Origin: Ekhidna sp965267415
GTDB taxonomy: Bacteria; Bacteroidota; Bacteroidia; Cytophagales; Cyclobacteriaceae
Direction: 5' to 3'
Length of the DNA: 64,000 nucleotides
Assembly (NCBI GenBank): GCA_965267415.1
Contig: OZ253955.1
Coordinates: 2,604,001-2,668,000 of the forward strand
Shown piece after piece: positions 26,145 through 33,744 of the stretch. Below the pieces are notes generated by a model, which worked only from the letters and a program-made list of their open reading frames with translations, was not told the DNA's origin and did not search any database. The position numbers were made by a program, and so were the translations under genes. How positions within the stretch are numbered: the stretch's first letter is position 1; each line of letters begins with the position of its first letter.

Positions 26145-26485
26145 GACTTGTTCAGGTTTACATTGAAAAATGATTGGGGGATCATATCCCACAAGCGATT
26201 CCGCATATCACGACTTTCCCCAAGTGCTTTCTGACCAAAAGAGGTCACTTTGTAGTATTTCTTCCGTTTGCCACCTCTTTGGAGAGTGACCTCACCGAAA
26301 GCAGCATCAAGAAAGCCTTTCTCAACCAATCGGTTTGTTGAGGCATGTACTGCCCCGATGCTGATCTTTCTACCGCTCTGTTTCTCGAGTTCTTCCTTTA
26401 TTGAAACCCCATAAGCTTCATCATCCAGGATTGCAATGATCAAGAGCACCAGCTCTTCAAATTCACCAATATTGGAACCTTTCAT
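26141..26485 (-). CDS. PadR-family transcriptional regulator
   Basis: The 114-residue winged-helix protein has the PadR pattern (GEFEELVLLIIAILDDEAYGVSI, GAVHASTNRLVEKGFL, RGGKRKKYYKVTSFGQKAL). It overlaps the permease gene by 4 nt, a common Bacteroidota pairing in which PadR represses the transporter operon. A 13-bp palindrome (26504-26516) lies 18 bp upstream of its ATG and is the likely operator. Confidence 0.93.
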   Translation of the reverse strand: MKGSNIGEFEELVLLIIAILDDEAYGVSIKEELEKQSGRKISIGAVHASTNRLVEKGFLDAAFGEVTLQRGGKRKKYYKVTSFGQKALGESRDMRNRLWDMIPQSFFNVNLNKS

Positions 26486-26503
26486 TTAATATTTTTCATA
26501 AAT

Positions 26504-26516
26504 GTATATAATATAC
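26504..26516. promoter_or_regulatory. candidate PadR operator GTATATAATATAC
   Basis: Perfect 6-1-6 palindrome upstream of the padR-permease operon. PadR regulators usually bind AT-rich palindromes near their own promoter. Confidence 0.5.
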
Positions 26517-26581
26517 GTAAGAAGCTAAGAATAAGTTTTAAACCATTCTTCATAAACACAAATATTAGATTAGGTCAGAAC

Positions 26582-26613
26582 AAAAAAATCCAGGATGTAG
26601 ACATCCTGGATTT
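26582..26613 (-). terminator. intrinsic terminator of the Cys-rich lipoprotein gene
   Basis: Stem AAATCCAGGATGT / ACATCCTGGATTT (26586-26598 and 26601-26613), followed on the minus strand by a run of seven Ts. It lies 27 bp past the stop at 26640. Confidence 0.88.
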
Positions 26614-26639
26614 GCCATCACTGGTATAAATTATGTGTT

Positions 26640-27914
26640 TTACAAGGTAACTTCAATACCACAACTCCCTAGATATCCTCCAGAATTAGCCTTATAGGTG
26701 ACCACTATTCTGGAACCATCACTCGGAGTTAGACATGGGCCGCAGTTTGGAACAATGTTATATGATCTTGCAAAACTTATTTGAGTTGCATCAAAGAGAC
26801 TGACTTCCGACTGAAGGTAGTAATCGTTAAAATAGAACCCTTGAGAGGTCATGGACAAATTTGACTTTAGTGAACTGGTTCTGCAAAAAATCCCGGCTAC
26901 CCAACAACTTTCTTTGAACGTTGCAAGTCCTCCTGTGAGTACAATACTGTTGGTAACCCAGCCTGCAAAAACATACCTTTGATAGGTTTCACATTCCGTT
27001 CTCAGGCATTCGCCATCTTCTTCACCTTCTTCGCCACCTCCTCCTTCAGAATACTCAGCACACCAGCATCTGGTTGCAGTTTCCCATCGATAACTAGCTG
27101 TTTGTGTTTTCGAAGTGGCCAAATTCGCGCTCCCCCAACTACTCCCATCCGGCTTAAGATTAAAGCCACAATTCTTGCTCTGATTTACCTCTCTTCCCCT
27201 ATCTCCTTCCAAAAGGGCGACTTGCTCAATGTCACTCACAAATAACTCCAATTCCTCATTTGTTGTCTCAGCATTTGCCAAATTGTCCCGGGCATTGTCC
27301 GTTTCCCGCATTAACTTGATTTTGTCTTCGGTGTACTGGAGGAGATAATCCCCAACCCTTACAAATCCATGAATGTCAATAAGGCTAGCTACAAACGGAT
27401 TATGAAGTTTCATGCCAACTACAAGATCATGCTCCAATCTCAGGTGAGCATATTTCTCTGGGAATACATCCAACCGCTGTTCCAATAGGTTTATTTCATC
27501 AGCATTTGCCTCAATAAAACGATTGACCTCTAAATCGCTCATGTTGACTACCAAACTCTCAAGTTGTTCGATTCGTTCGAGTATTTGATCTTGCTCCTCC
27601 CTGGCTTGCACTAAGGAAGAAAGCAATGACTCAAATTCGAATTGTTTTGACCATTGCAGTCTGGCATCCTTATCCATGTTTTGCATCATTCGTTCGGTGG
27701 TCTCAAATACTTCCGGAGTTGAAAAGCTAAGTATGCCATCCTGAACATAGATTTCAGGTTGTTCCTCCGGTTTCTCGGTTGCTTCAAGGTTGCCAAGGTC
27801 TTCCTGGCATCCAATAGCCATGAATAAAACCAGTATCACACCAAGAAACCGGTTCATCCGCATCGTTAGACGATTGCTAGTAATTGATTTTACATTTTTC
27901 ATATAGTGGTTCAT
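26640..27914 (-). CDS. Cys-rich lipoprotein of unknown function
   Basis: The product has up to 424 residues. A signal peptide with lipobox MAIGC followed by QED begins at the Met at 27857 or 27863, so the first 17-19 residues may be untranslated; ATGs at 27914 and 27902 are also in frame. After the lipid anchor comes a long helical/coiled-coil section (about 75-240, heptad-like LEQRLDVFPEKYAHLRLEHDL) and a C-terminal domain with ten cysteines, an acidic Gly/Glu loop (GGGGEEGEEDGE) and a CGPC motif. I recognise no family. It stands alone with its own terminator. Confidence 0.72.
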   Translation of the reverse strand: MNHYMKNVKSITSNRLTMRMNRFLGVILVLFMAIGCQEDLGNLEATEKPEEQPEIYVQDGILSFSTPEVFETTERMMQNMDKDARLQWSKQFEFESLLSSLVQAREEQDQILERIEQLESLVVNMSDLEVNRFIEANADEINLLEQRLDVFPEKYAHLRLEHDLVVGMKLHNPFVASLIDIHGFVRVGDYLLQYTEDKIKLMRETDNARDNLANAETTNEELELFVSDIEQVALLEGDRGREVNQSKNCGFNLKPDGSSWGSANLATSKTQTASYRWETATRCWCAEYSEGGGGEEGEEDGECLRTECETYQRYVFAGWVTNSIVLTGGLATFKESCWVAGIFCRTSSLKSNLSMTSQGFYFNDYYLQSEVSLFDATQISFARSYNIVPNCGPCLTPSDGSRIVVTYKANSGGYLGSCGIEVTL

Positions 27915-28088
27915 TTTGTTTCTCAGGTATTACTAGTAAGATACCGTTTAATGAACTAAAAACGTAAACAACGGAATACAATAAGTTTGATGAACCCATG
28001 ACTAGCAATGTGATGGGTGTTTTCTGGTGAGCTGAATTAGGATTTTTTCAACCGTGACTGGAAGGTGATGGAGGTGAGGTTTGTATTT

Positions 28089-28129
28089 TTTTAAAAAAAG
28101 AAAAAGCCTGACTCGAAAAATCAGGCTTT
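28089..28129 (-). terminator. terminator of the tRNA transcript
   Basis: Stem AAAGCCTGA / TCAGGCTTT (28103-28111 and 28121-28129) followed on the minus strand by a T-rich tract, starting 6 nt past the tRNA-Leu 3' end. Confidence 0.85.
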
Positions 28130-28134
28130 GAAAG

Positions 28135-28219
28135 TACCTCGGGCGGGACTTGAACCCGCACGGGCGCAATGCCCACAGGATTTTAAGTCCTGCGTGTCTA
28201 CCAATTCCACCACCGAGGC
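28135..28219 (-). tRNA. tRNA-Leu (anticodon TAA)
   Basis: An 85-nt cloverleaf with a long variable arm. The acceptor stem GCCTCGG pairs with CCGAGGT (G-T at position 1), the anticodon stem is CAGGA/TCCTG with loop CTTAAAA, and the T-arm carries GTTCAAG. CCA is not encoded. A broken copy of its 5' end lies 11 bp upstream. Confidence 0.96.
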
Positions 28220-28229
28220 ATATACCCTA

Positions 28230-28269
28230 GTGTCTACCTCCCGATAGCTATCGGGACCACCACCGAGGC
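28230..28269 (-). pseudogene. truncated tRNA-Leu copy interrupted by a palindrome
   Basis: The sequence repeats the 5' end of the neighbouring tRNA-Leu (GCCTCGGTGGTGG and the following GGTAGACAC) exactly, but the four bases AATT in the D-loop are replaced by the 18-bp palindrome at 28239-28256. The anticodon, variable and T arms are absent. Confidence 0.8.
28239..28256. repeat. 18-bp palindrome TCCCGATAGCTATCGGGA in tRNA-Leu copy
   Basis: A perfect palindrome that replaces AATT of the parent tRNA sequence. Two relatives occur in the tRNA-Gly copies at 28459 and 28563. Confidence 0.85.
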
Positions 28270-28288
28270 ATAGTTGCAATAAACAAAG

Positions 28289-28315
28289 ATGCCGCCCCGA
28301 AGTTCGGGACGGCAT
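28289..28315. repeat. long imperfect hairpin between tRNA-Gly and tRNA-Leu copies
   Basis: 13-bp arms (ATGCCGCCCCGAA / TTCGGGACGGCAT) around a single G, with one mismatch that becomes a G-U pair in RNA. It lies in the spacer of the tRNA transcript and could guide processing. Confidence 0.6.
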
Positions 28316-28329
28316 GACGTCACCGTCTG

Positions 28330-28402
28330 AGCGGGAGACGGGATTCGAACCCGCGACCCCAACCTTGGCAAGGTTGTGCTCTACCAGCTGAGCTACTCTC
28401 GC
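28330..28402 (-). tRNA. tRNA-Gly (anticodon GCC)
   Basis: A 73-nt cloverleaf with anticodon loop TTGCCAA in a CAACC/GGTTG stem and a T-arm GCGGG TTCGAAT CCCGT. The acceptor stem GCGAGAG/CTCCCGC has an A4-C69 mismatch; G4 would pair perfectly, so the A is odd. CCA is not encoded. A TAACTTTG promoter element lies 14 nt upstream. Confidence 0.95.
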
Positions 28403-28416
28403 TTGTGAAGAGATTG

Positions 28417-28424
28417 CAAAGTTA
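28417..28424 (-). promoter_or_regulatory. -7 promoter element TAACTTTG of tRNA-Gly
   Basis: Exact TAnnTTTG on the minus strand, 14 nt before the mature tRNA 5' end. Confidence 0.6.
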
Positions 28425-28444
28425 GTTAAAGCATGCGGTTGGGG

Positions 28445-28502
28445 GACCCCAACTTTGGTCCCGATAAAAATCGGGATGCTCTACCAGCTGAGCTACTCTC
28501 GC
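28445..28502 (-). pseudogene. truncated tRNA-Gly copy with palindrome replacing the anticodon arm
   Basis: Identical to the tRNA-Gly gene from the acceptor 5' strand through the D-arm (GCGAGAGTAGCTCAGCTGG and on to GAGCA). The 8 bases of the 5' anticodon stem are then replaced by TCCCGATTTTTATCGGGA, followed by CCAAAGTTGGGGTC, related to the 3' anticodon side. The T-arm and the 3' acceptor strand are missing. Confidence 0.82.
28459..28476. repeat. 18-bp palindrome in tRNA-Gly copy 2
   Basis: TCCCGATAAAAATCGGGA, with 7-bp arms around AAAA, substitutes for CAAGGTTG of the intact gene. Confidence 0.8.
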
Positions 28503-28549
28503 TTTTGTCGAGATAGCTTCCTCGAGCATTCGACAACAAAACTGTTTTC

Positions 28550-28598
28550 TGCTCTACTCCCGTCCCGATAGTTATCGGGATCAGGAAGCTACTCTCGC
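28550..28598 (-). pseudogene. truncated tRNA-Gly copy with palindrome replacing the D-loop
   Basis: Carries the acceptor 5' strand and start of the D-arm (GCGAGAGTAGCT), then an insertion centred on TCCCGATAACTATCGGGA, then GTAGAGCA of the D-arm 3' side. A TAAATTTG promoter element remains upstream at 28628-28635, so it may still be transcribed. Confidence 0.78.
28563..28580. repeat. 18-bp palindrome in tRNA-Gly copy 3
   Basis: TCCCGATAGTTATCGGGA, with 8-bp arms around GT; third member of the family in this 400-bp locus. Confidence 0.8.
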
Positions 28599-28627
28599 TT
28601 TTCCTTCTCTTGATTGGAAAAGGACTG

Positions 28628-28635
28628 CAAATTTA
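28628..28635 (-). promoter_or_regulatory. -7 promoter element TAAATTTG upstream of broken tRNA copies
   Basis: Exact TAnnTTTG on the minus strand, 30 nt before the third broken tRNA-Gly copy. Between 28636 and 28817 I see only a 7-bp inverted repeat (28699-28705 / 28718-28724) ahead of the DUF2911 gene. Confidence 0.45.
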
Positions 28636-28817
28636 ACTTAAGCAGAAGTATTTGCAAGATTACTACTCATAAATATTGACCATCAATCAAATCAACTTAC
28701 TAAACTTCAAAGCAAAGGTTTAGTCGGTGTTTACTTTCTGTAACCTTTTTTGATCAGGGTCTTCAGCTGCCCATTTTTTTATAGCCTATTAAACTAATTC
28801 TCATTCAAACAACCAAG

Positions 28818-29948
28818 ATGAAACAACTACAATTATTCACCTGTCTATGGCTATTTGTCACACTTAAAACTTTTGGACAACTGAGCCTACCTCCAAACGG
28901 AGAAAATCAAAAATCTGTCGCTCGGCAATACATCGGCCCGATTGCCTATGTTGAGATCACATACAATAGCCCGGATGTTGCGGGAAGAGAAGGAGCTATC
29001 TGGGGCAAGGTCGTACAGTATGGTATGTTCAACCAGGATTTTGCTGCTAGTTCAGCGGACAATCCATCCCCGTGGCGTGCTGGCGCAAACGAGAATACAA
29101 CGATCGAGTTTTCTCATGACGTGAATTTTCATGGTAAACCTGTAGCCGCAGGAAAGTATAGCCTTCATATGATCGCTCGTGAAAATGAAGACTGGACCAT
29201 TATTTTGAATAAGGAAACACGTGCCTGGGGAAGTTATTTTTATGAGCCTCATTTGGATGTGGTAAGAGTAACTACTAATGCAGAAGAAGCTCCTTTTCAT
29301 GAGTATCTATCATACGAATTCATTAAGCGCGAACCTGACGCTGCAACTGCTGCCCTTTTTTGGGAAAACCTCATGGTACCCTTCACGATCGAGGTTCCAG
29401 AAAATGATAAAATCATCCTGGCAACACTGGAAAGTGAGTTGAAAAGCTACCAGACTTTTGAATCTGTCAATTGGTCCTCTGCAGCTTTGTGGGCATCAAG
29501 CAAAGGGTTTGAGGACATAGCCAGAAAGTGGGTTGATGTATCGATCTCAGATCCTTCTATGGGTGAGTACAATTTCTACAATGTAAATGCGAAAGTTCGC
29601 ATTCTTCTTCAGAACGGTGATGGCGAAGAAGCTTTAGAATTGGCAAAGAAACTTGTCGGAGAGTCTTTCGTCAACGCAAGGCAGGCACATGGAGTTGGAG
29701 GGTCTTTTGTGAGAAACGAGGACATGAAAAGTGCTTTTGAAATATTCAAATTGAACCATAAGCGATTTAAGGGTGCCTGGCCAACAGCCATTGGTCTCGC
29801 ACGTGGTTATTCAAGCCAAGGGGATTATAAGAACGCAATAAAATATCTTGAGTCGGCTAAGAAAACGGTTCCAAATCAAAACGAAGGGACGATCGCTTAC
29901 ATTGATTCTATGATTGAGAAAGCTAAAAAGGAAGAAGATATCAACTAA
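28818..29948 (+). CDS. DUF2911-domain secreted protein with TPR-like C-terminus
   Basis: The 376-residue product has a signal peptide (about 1-20), a DUF2911 domain (about 25-195, with VEITYNSPDVAGREGAIWG, PWRAGANENTTIEFSHDV and DWTIILNK) and a C-terminal half of helical repeats resembling TPRs (WPTAIGLARGYSSQGDYKNAIKYLES). DUF2911 is common in Bacteroidota and of unknown function. It is monocistronic, with a terminator overlapping the mutS 3' end. Confidence 0.9.
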   Translation: MKQLQLFTCLWLFVTLKTFGQLSLPPNGENQKSVARQYIGPIAYVEITYNSPDVAGREGAIWGKVVQYGMFNQDFAASSADNPSPWRAGANENTTIEFSHDVNFHGKPVAAGKYSLHMIARENEDWTIILNKETRAWGSYFYEPHLDVVRVTTNAEEAPFHEYLSYEFIKREPDAATAALFWENLMVPFTIEVPENDKIILATLESELKSYQTFESVNWSSAALWASSKGFEDIARKWVDVSISDPSMGEYNFYNVNAKVRILLQNGDGEEALELAKKLVGESFVNARQAHGVGGSFVRNEDMKSAFEIFKLNHKRFKGAWPTAIGLARGYSSQGDYKNAIKYLESAKKTVPNQNEGTIAYIDSMIEKAKKEEDIN

Positions 29949-29956
29949 ATACCATT

Positions 29957-29990
29957 GCCTGGGCAGACTAACTGCTCAGGCTTTGCTTTT
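29957..29990 (+). terminator. terminator of the DUF2911 gene
   Basis: 10-bp stem GCCTGGGCAG / CTGCTCAGGC (one G-U pair), loop ACTAA, then TTTGCTTTT. The stop codon of convergent mutS (29976-29978) lies inside the right arm. Confidence 0.8.
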
Positions 29991-32585
29991 CATTACTTCT
30001 TTCATCTCATTCAACTTCAGCAATGCTTCGACTGGAGAGGTGGCATTAATATCAATGTTTCGCAGGATTTCCAGTATCTTCTCAAACCGAGGGTCCGATT
30101 CGAAAAGGTTCATCTGAAATTGCTGAGTAGGTAGTTCCTCAAGCTTCTTTTTATCCGCATCAGTCAGCTTCTCCTTTTCCAGGTATTTCATGATCTCGTT
30201 GGCACGGATGACAATTTCATTGGGCATACCAGCCATCTGTGCCACGTGAATTCCAAAGCTGTGTTCGCTTCCTCCTTCTTCTAAGGTTCGAAGGAAGATC
30301 ACCTTATTATCCACTTCACGGACAGAAACATTAAAATTCTTGACCCTCGGTAAGTCTTTCGCCAACTCATTCAACTCATGATAGTGAGTGGCAAATAAAG
30401 TCTTGGCTTTGAATTTCGGGTGATTGTGCAGGTGCTCCACAATAGACCAGGCGATTGAGATACCATCATAAGTACTGGTTCCCCTGCCAATTTCATCCAT
30501 CAGGATCAATGACCGGTCACTGAGGTTATTCATGATACTGGCAGTCTCCGTCATCTCCACCATGAAAGTTGATTCACCTTTAGACAAATTGTCCGAAGCG
30601 CCGACTCGAGTGAACACTTTATCCACCACGCCAATTTTCGCATAACCTGCCGGAACATAACTTCCCATCTGAGCCATCAAAGCAATCAGCGCCGTTTGTC
30701 TTAAGAGTGCGGATTTACCAGCCATATTAGGACCGGTAATGATCATAATCTGCTGGGATTCGTTATCCAAAAAGACATCATTTGGAATGTATTCTTCACC
30801 TGATTGCAAGGTGCGTTCAATAACCGGATGGCGGCCCTTCTTTATGTCAATGACCTTCTCGTCCGAGATACTCGGCTTGATGTAATTATACTTTTTAGCC
30901 TGATGTGCGAAACATGACAAACAATCCAGCTCACCAATTGCTTTTGCGTTCTGCTGGATCTCATTAAGAAAGGTCATCGTATACTCTACCAACTCGAGGT
31001 AGATCTTTTGCTCAATGATCTGGATCTCAGATTCAGCGTTCAGGATCTTTTCCTCGTACGTTTTGAGCTCCTCCGTTATGTAGCGTTCCGCATTGACCAG
31101 TGTTTGCTTCCTGATCCATTCCTCCGGTACCTTATCCTTATGCGTATTGGAAACCTCCAGGTAGTACCCGAATACTTTGTTGTAGGCAATTTTCAGGGAA
31201 GTGATACCGGTTCGTTCTATTTCGCGATCCCTGATCCCAGCTAAGAAGTCTTTCCCAGAAGTGGCAATGGTCCTCAACTCATCTAGCTCAGCATTCACAC
31301 CAGCTGCAATCACTCCTCCTTGGTTAAGCAACAATGGAGCATCATGCTGCAATTCTTTCTCCAAGCGCTCAACAAGCTCAACACACGGACTTAGTCGCTC
31401 GCAAAAAACACCTAGTTTTTCAAACTGCTTGATCCTTTCACGAATTGGATCAATCTCTGAGAGGCTTTTTCTCAGCTGATTAAGCTCTCGTGGATTTACT
31501 CGTCGGGTAGCAACCTTTCCGGCCAGCCGCTCAAGATCACCTATTCTTTCTAACCCATCCTGAAGCAACTCAAGAACCTCCTCCTCATTGGTAAGCACTT
31601 CAACAGAGTCGATTCTTTTATCGATTTCTTCTTTGCTCTTTAGCGGTAGTACGATCCACTTTCTAAGCATCCGGCCACCCATAGGAGTCAGCGTGGTATT
31701 CAAGGTATCGAATAGGGAAACGCCATCCACTTGAGATGGATTTAACAACTCAAGGTTTCGAATTGTAAACTGATCAAGCCAAACGAAATTGTTTTCATCA
31801 AGTCTTGCGATGGAATTGATGTGATCTGTTTGACTATGTTCGGTCTCATCCAAATAATAAAGTATAGCGCCCGCTGCTATAATGCCCTGCTTCAAACCTT
31901 CGATTCCATAGCCCTTCAAATTCTTTACATGAAAATGTTGTGTTAGCTTATCGTATCCAAAATCCTCGCTGAAGATCCATTCCTCCAAACCAAAAGAGGA
32001 ATAATTGTCTGCATACTTCTCAAAGTACCAGGCTTTGTCAGCTTTGGAGTAGATGATCTCTGACGGTTGAAACCCGTGAATAAGTTTGTCGACATATTCT
32101 TCAGACCCCATAGAAACAAAAAACTCCCCGGTTGACAAGTCGAGAAAAGCTATTCCGAACTCCTTGTCATCAACACATATTGACGCCAGGTAGTTATTCT
32201 TTTTCTGCTCAAGCACATTGTCGTTGAGCGACAAACCCGGAGTGACCAGTTCGGTTACCCCACGTTTGACGATTCCCTTGACGCTTTTCGGATCTTCCAG
32301 TTGATCACAAATCGCCACCCGATATCCGGCGCGTACTAACCTGGGCAGGTAGGAATCCATTGCATGATGGGGGAAACCAGCCAACTCAATCTCAGAGGCT
32401 GACCCATTCGCTCGCTTGGTCAAAACAATGTCCAATGTTTTGCTTGCTTTAACAGCATCCTCTCCGAAGGTCTCATAGAAATCTCCGACTCGAAAAAGCA
32501 GCAATGCACCAGGGTACTTAGCCTTGATCGCATTGTACTGTTTCATTAGTGGGGTTTCCTTATCCTTGGTCTTTGCGCCAGCCAT
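29976..32585 (-). CDS. mutS: DNA mismatch repair protein MutS
   Basis: The 869-residue product has the complete MutS1 layout: the mismatch-reading segment FRVGDFYETF (Phe-x-Glu) near residue 36, connector and lever domains, a clamp, Walker A GPNMAGKSALLRQ, and the ABC-type motifs DEIGRGTSTYDG and ATHYHEL, then a C-terminal helical tail. The length is typical for MutS1. Divergent from the TrmH-type methylase gene, 41 bp apart. I know of no MutL in this window. Confidence 0.97.
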   Translation of the reverse strand: MAGAKTKDKETPLMKQYNAIKAKYPGALLLFRVGDFYETFGEDAVKASKTLDIVLTKRANGSASEIELAGFPHHAMDSYLPRLVRAGYRVAICDQLEDPKSVKGIVKRGVTELVTPGLSLNDNVLEQKKNNYLASICVDDKEFGIAFLDLSTGEFFVSMGSEEYVDKLIHGFQPSEIIYSKADKAWYFEKYADNYSSFGLEEWIFSEDFGYDKLTQHFHVKNLKGYGIEGLKQGIIAAGAILYYLDETEHSQTDHINSIARLDENNFVWLDQFTIRNLELLNPSQVDGVSLFDTLNTTLTPMGGRMLRKWIVLPLKSKEEIDKRIDSVEVLTNEEEVLELLQDGLERIGDLERLAGKVATRRVNPRELNQLRKSLSEIDPIRERIKQFEKLGVFCERLSPCVELVERLEKELQHDAPLLLNQGGVIAAGVNAELDELRTIATSGKDFLAGIRDREIERTGITSLKIAYNKVFGYYLEVSNTHKDKVPEEWIRKQTLVNAERYITEELKTYEEKILNAESEIQIIEQKIYLELVEYTMTFLNEIQQNAKAIGELDCLSCFAHQAKKYNYIKPSISDEKVIDIKKGRHPVIERTLQSGEEYIPNDVFLDNESQQIMIITGPNMAGKSALLRQTALIALMAQMGSYVPAGYAKIGVVDKVFTRVGASDNLSKGESTFMVEMTETASIMNNLSDRSLILMDEIGRGTSTYDGISIAWSIVEHLHNHPKFKAKTLFATHYHELNELAKDLPRVKNFNVSVREVDNKVIFLRTLEEGGSEHSFGIHVAQMAGMPNEIVIRANEIMKYLEKEKLTDADKKKLEELPTQQFQMNLFESDPRFEKILEILRNIDINATSPVEALLKLNEMKEVMKSKA

Positions 32586-32593
32586 TAATTTTG
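32586..32593 (+). promoter_or_regulatory. -7 promoter element TAATTTTG of the methylase gene
   Basis: Exact TAnnTTTG in the 41-bp gap, 33 nt before the ATG at 32627. It supports that start over the in-frame ATG at 32549 inside mutS. Confidence 0.55.
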
Positions 32594-32626
32594 GAGCTAG
32601 AGAGCAATATTAATCTTGATTATTGG

Positions 32627-33163
32627 ATGAGGAAAATAACGAACGAAGAGTTGGGTAGAATAAGTGTCGACGAGTACAAAAAAGTTGAGAAAATCAACTG
32701 TTGTCTTATACTTGATGATGTACGGAGTGCCATGAATGTTGGCTCTGCGTTCCGCACATCGGATGCTTTTCGGGTGGAGAAGATCTATTTGTGCGGGATC
32801 ACTGCTCAACCACCGCACCGGGAAATCAACAAAACAGCATTGGGAGCACAGGATAGTGTTGCCTGGGAGCATGCTTCAAACATTCAGGATTTAACCGATC
32901 AACTTTCAAATGAAGGATACCAGATCATTGCCATTGAGCAGGCTGATGAAAGCATCTCGCTTCAAGATTTCTCTCCTAAGGATTCTGAAAAGTATGCTTT
33001 TGTTTTTGGAAATGAAGTGTATGGCGTGAAGGATCAGATCGTAGCTTCAGCAGATCAGGTGTTGGAGATCCCACAATTCGGCACCAAGCACTCGCTCAAC
33101 ATTTCAGTAAGCATCGGAGTGGTACTTTGGGATTTTGTATCAAAACAAAAAAAGCTCCCATAA
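32627..33163 (+). CDS. TrmH/SpoU-family RNA 2'-O-methyltransferase
   Basis: The 178-residue SPOUT-fold protein has motif 1 LDDVRSAMNVGSAFRTSDAF, motif 2 FVFGNEVYGV and motif 3 SLNISVSIGVVLWD, the knotted SAM site. It lacks the N-terminal substrate-binding extension of RlmB, so it is a minimal TrmH-like enzyme methylating tRNA or rRNA ribose; the target nucleotide cannot be told. I chose the start at 32627 because of the promoter element at 32586. The stop codon lies in the loop of a hairpin that terminates the opposite ferritin operon. Confidence 0.9.
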   Translation: MRKITNEELGRISVDEYKKVEKINCCLILDDVRSAMNVGSAFRTSDAFRVEKIYLCGITAQPPHREINKTALGAQDSVAWEHASNIQDLTDQLSNEGYQIIAIEQADESISLQDFSPKDSEKYAFVFGNEVYGVKDQIVASADQVLEIPQFGTKHSLNISVSIGVVLWDFVSKQKKLP

Positions 33164-33169
33164 GGGAGC
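33147..33169 (-). terminator. terminator of the ferritin operon
   Basis: Stem GCTCCC / GGGAGC (33154-33159 and 33164-33169), loop ATAA, with a long T-run on the minus strand. The methylase stop codon TAA (33161-33163) is in the loop. Confidence 0.82.
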
Positions 33170-33194
33170 CTTCAGATTATATTATCTTTTTTAG

Positions 33195-33731
33195 TTATTG
33201 TGCGTTTCCCGCAGCGTAGGTAATACCTAAAATACGTTCCTCAAACATGCCAAGTGCCAGCTTGTCTTCTCCAAGTACATCGAACAATTCGAGTGCTCTT
33301 CTTGCGATGTATTCTTCTTCAATCTGCTCCTGAACAAACCATCGCATGAATTCCTCAGTAGCTTCATCATTGTTCTTTCTACAAACTCCCATGATCTCAT
33401 GGATGGAATCAGTCACAGCCATCTCCATTTCCAACGCTTTTTCAAACACTTCCCGGAGTGAACCGAACTCATGTTGTGATTCTCCCACGGCAGGGGAGAT
33501 CGCGTCGCATTCCATATCAGCCAGGTAGTGGAAAAGTTTTAACTGATGCTTTCGCTCTTCGTCCGATTGGTTGAAGAAGAATTCAGCACTGTTGTCATAG
33601 CCTCTCACATCACACCATGCAGCCATTGCCAAATAGGCCGCTGATGAATGTGCTTCCATTTTGATCTGCCTGTTGAGTATATCGACGATGACATCATTTA
33701 GAATGTGATGTCTTCTCAGTATGTCTTTCAT
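33195..33731 (-). CDS. ferritin (iron-storage, FtnA type)
   Basis: The 178-residue four-helix protein has ferroxidase-type residues in QIKMEAHSSAAYL (first Glu), SDEERKHQLKLFHY (ExxH) and WFVQEQIEEEY. It stores iron as ferric oxide in a 24-mer shell. I chose the ATG at 33731; the in-frame GTG at 33788 would overlap the upstream gene. Last gene of a three-gene operon behind two Fur-type boxes. Ferritins are usually induced by iron or released from repression by it, so its place in the same regulon as uptake genes deserves attention. Confidence 0.94.
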   Translation of the reverse strand: MKDILRRHHILNDVIVDILNRQIKMEAHSSAAYLAMAAWCDVRGYDNSAEFFFNQSDEERKHQLKLFHYLADMECDAISPAVGESQHEFGSLREVFEKALEMEMAVTDSIHEIMGVCRKNNDEATEEFMRWFVQEQIEEEYIARRALELFDVLGEDKLALGMFEERILGITYAAGNAQ

Positions 33732-33744
33732 AATTATTCCTTTC

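Noticed and set aside
28121..28315. Open frame of 64 codons on the minus strand
   Set aside because: It runs through tRNA-Leu and its broken copy; the tRNA fold explains the sequence.
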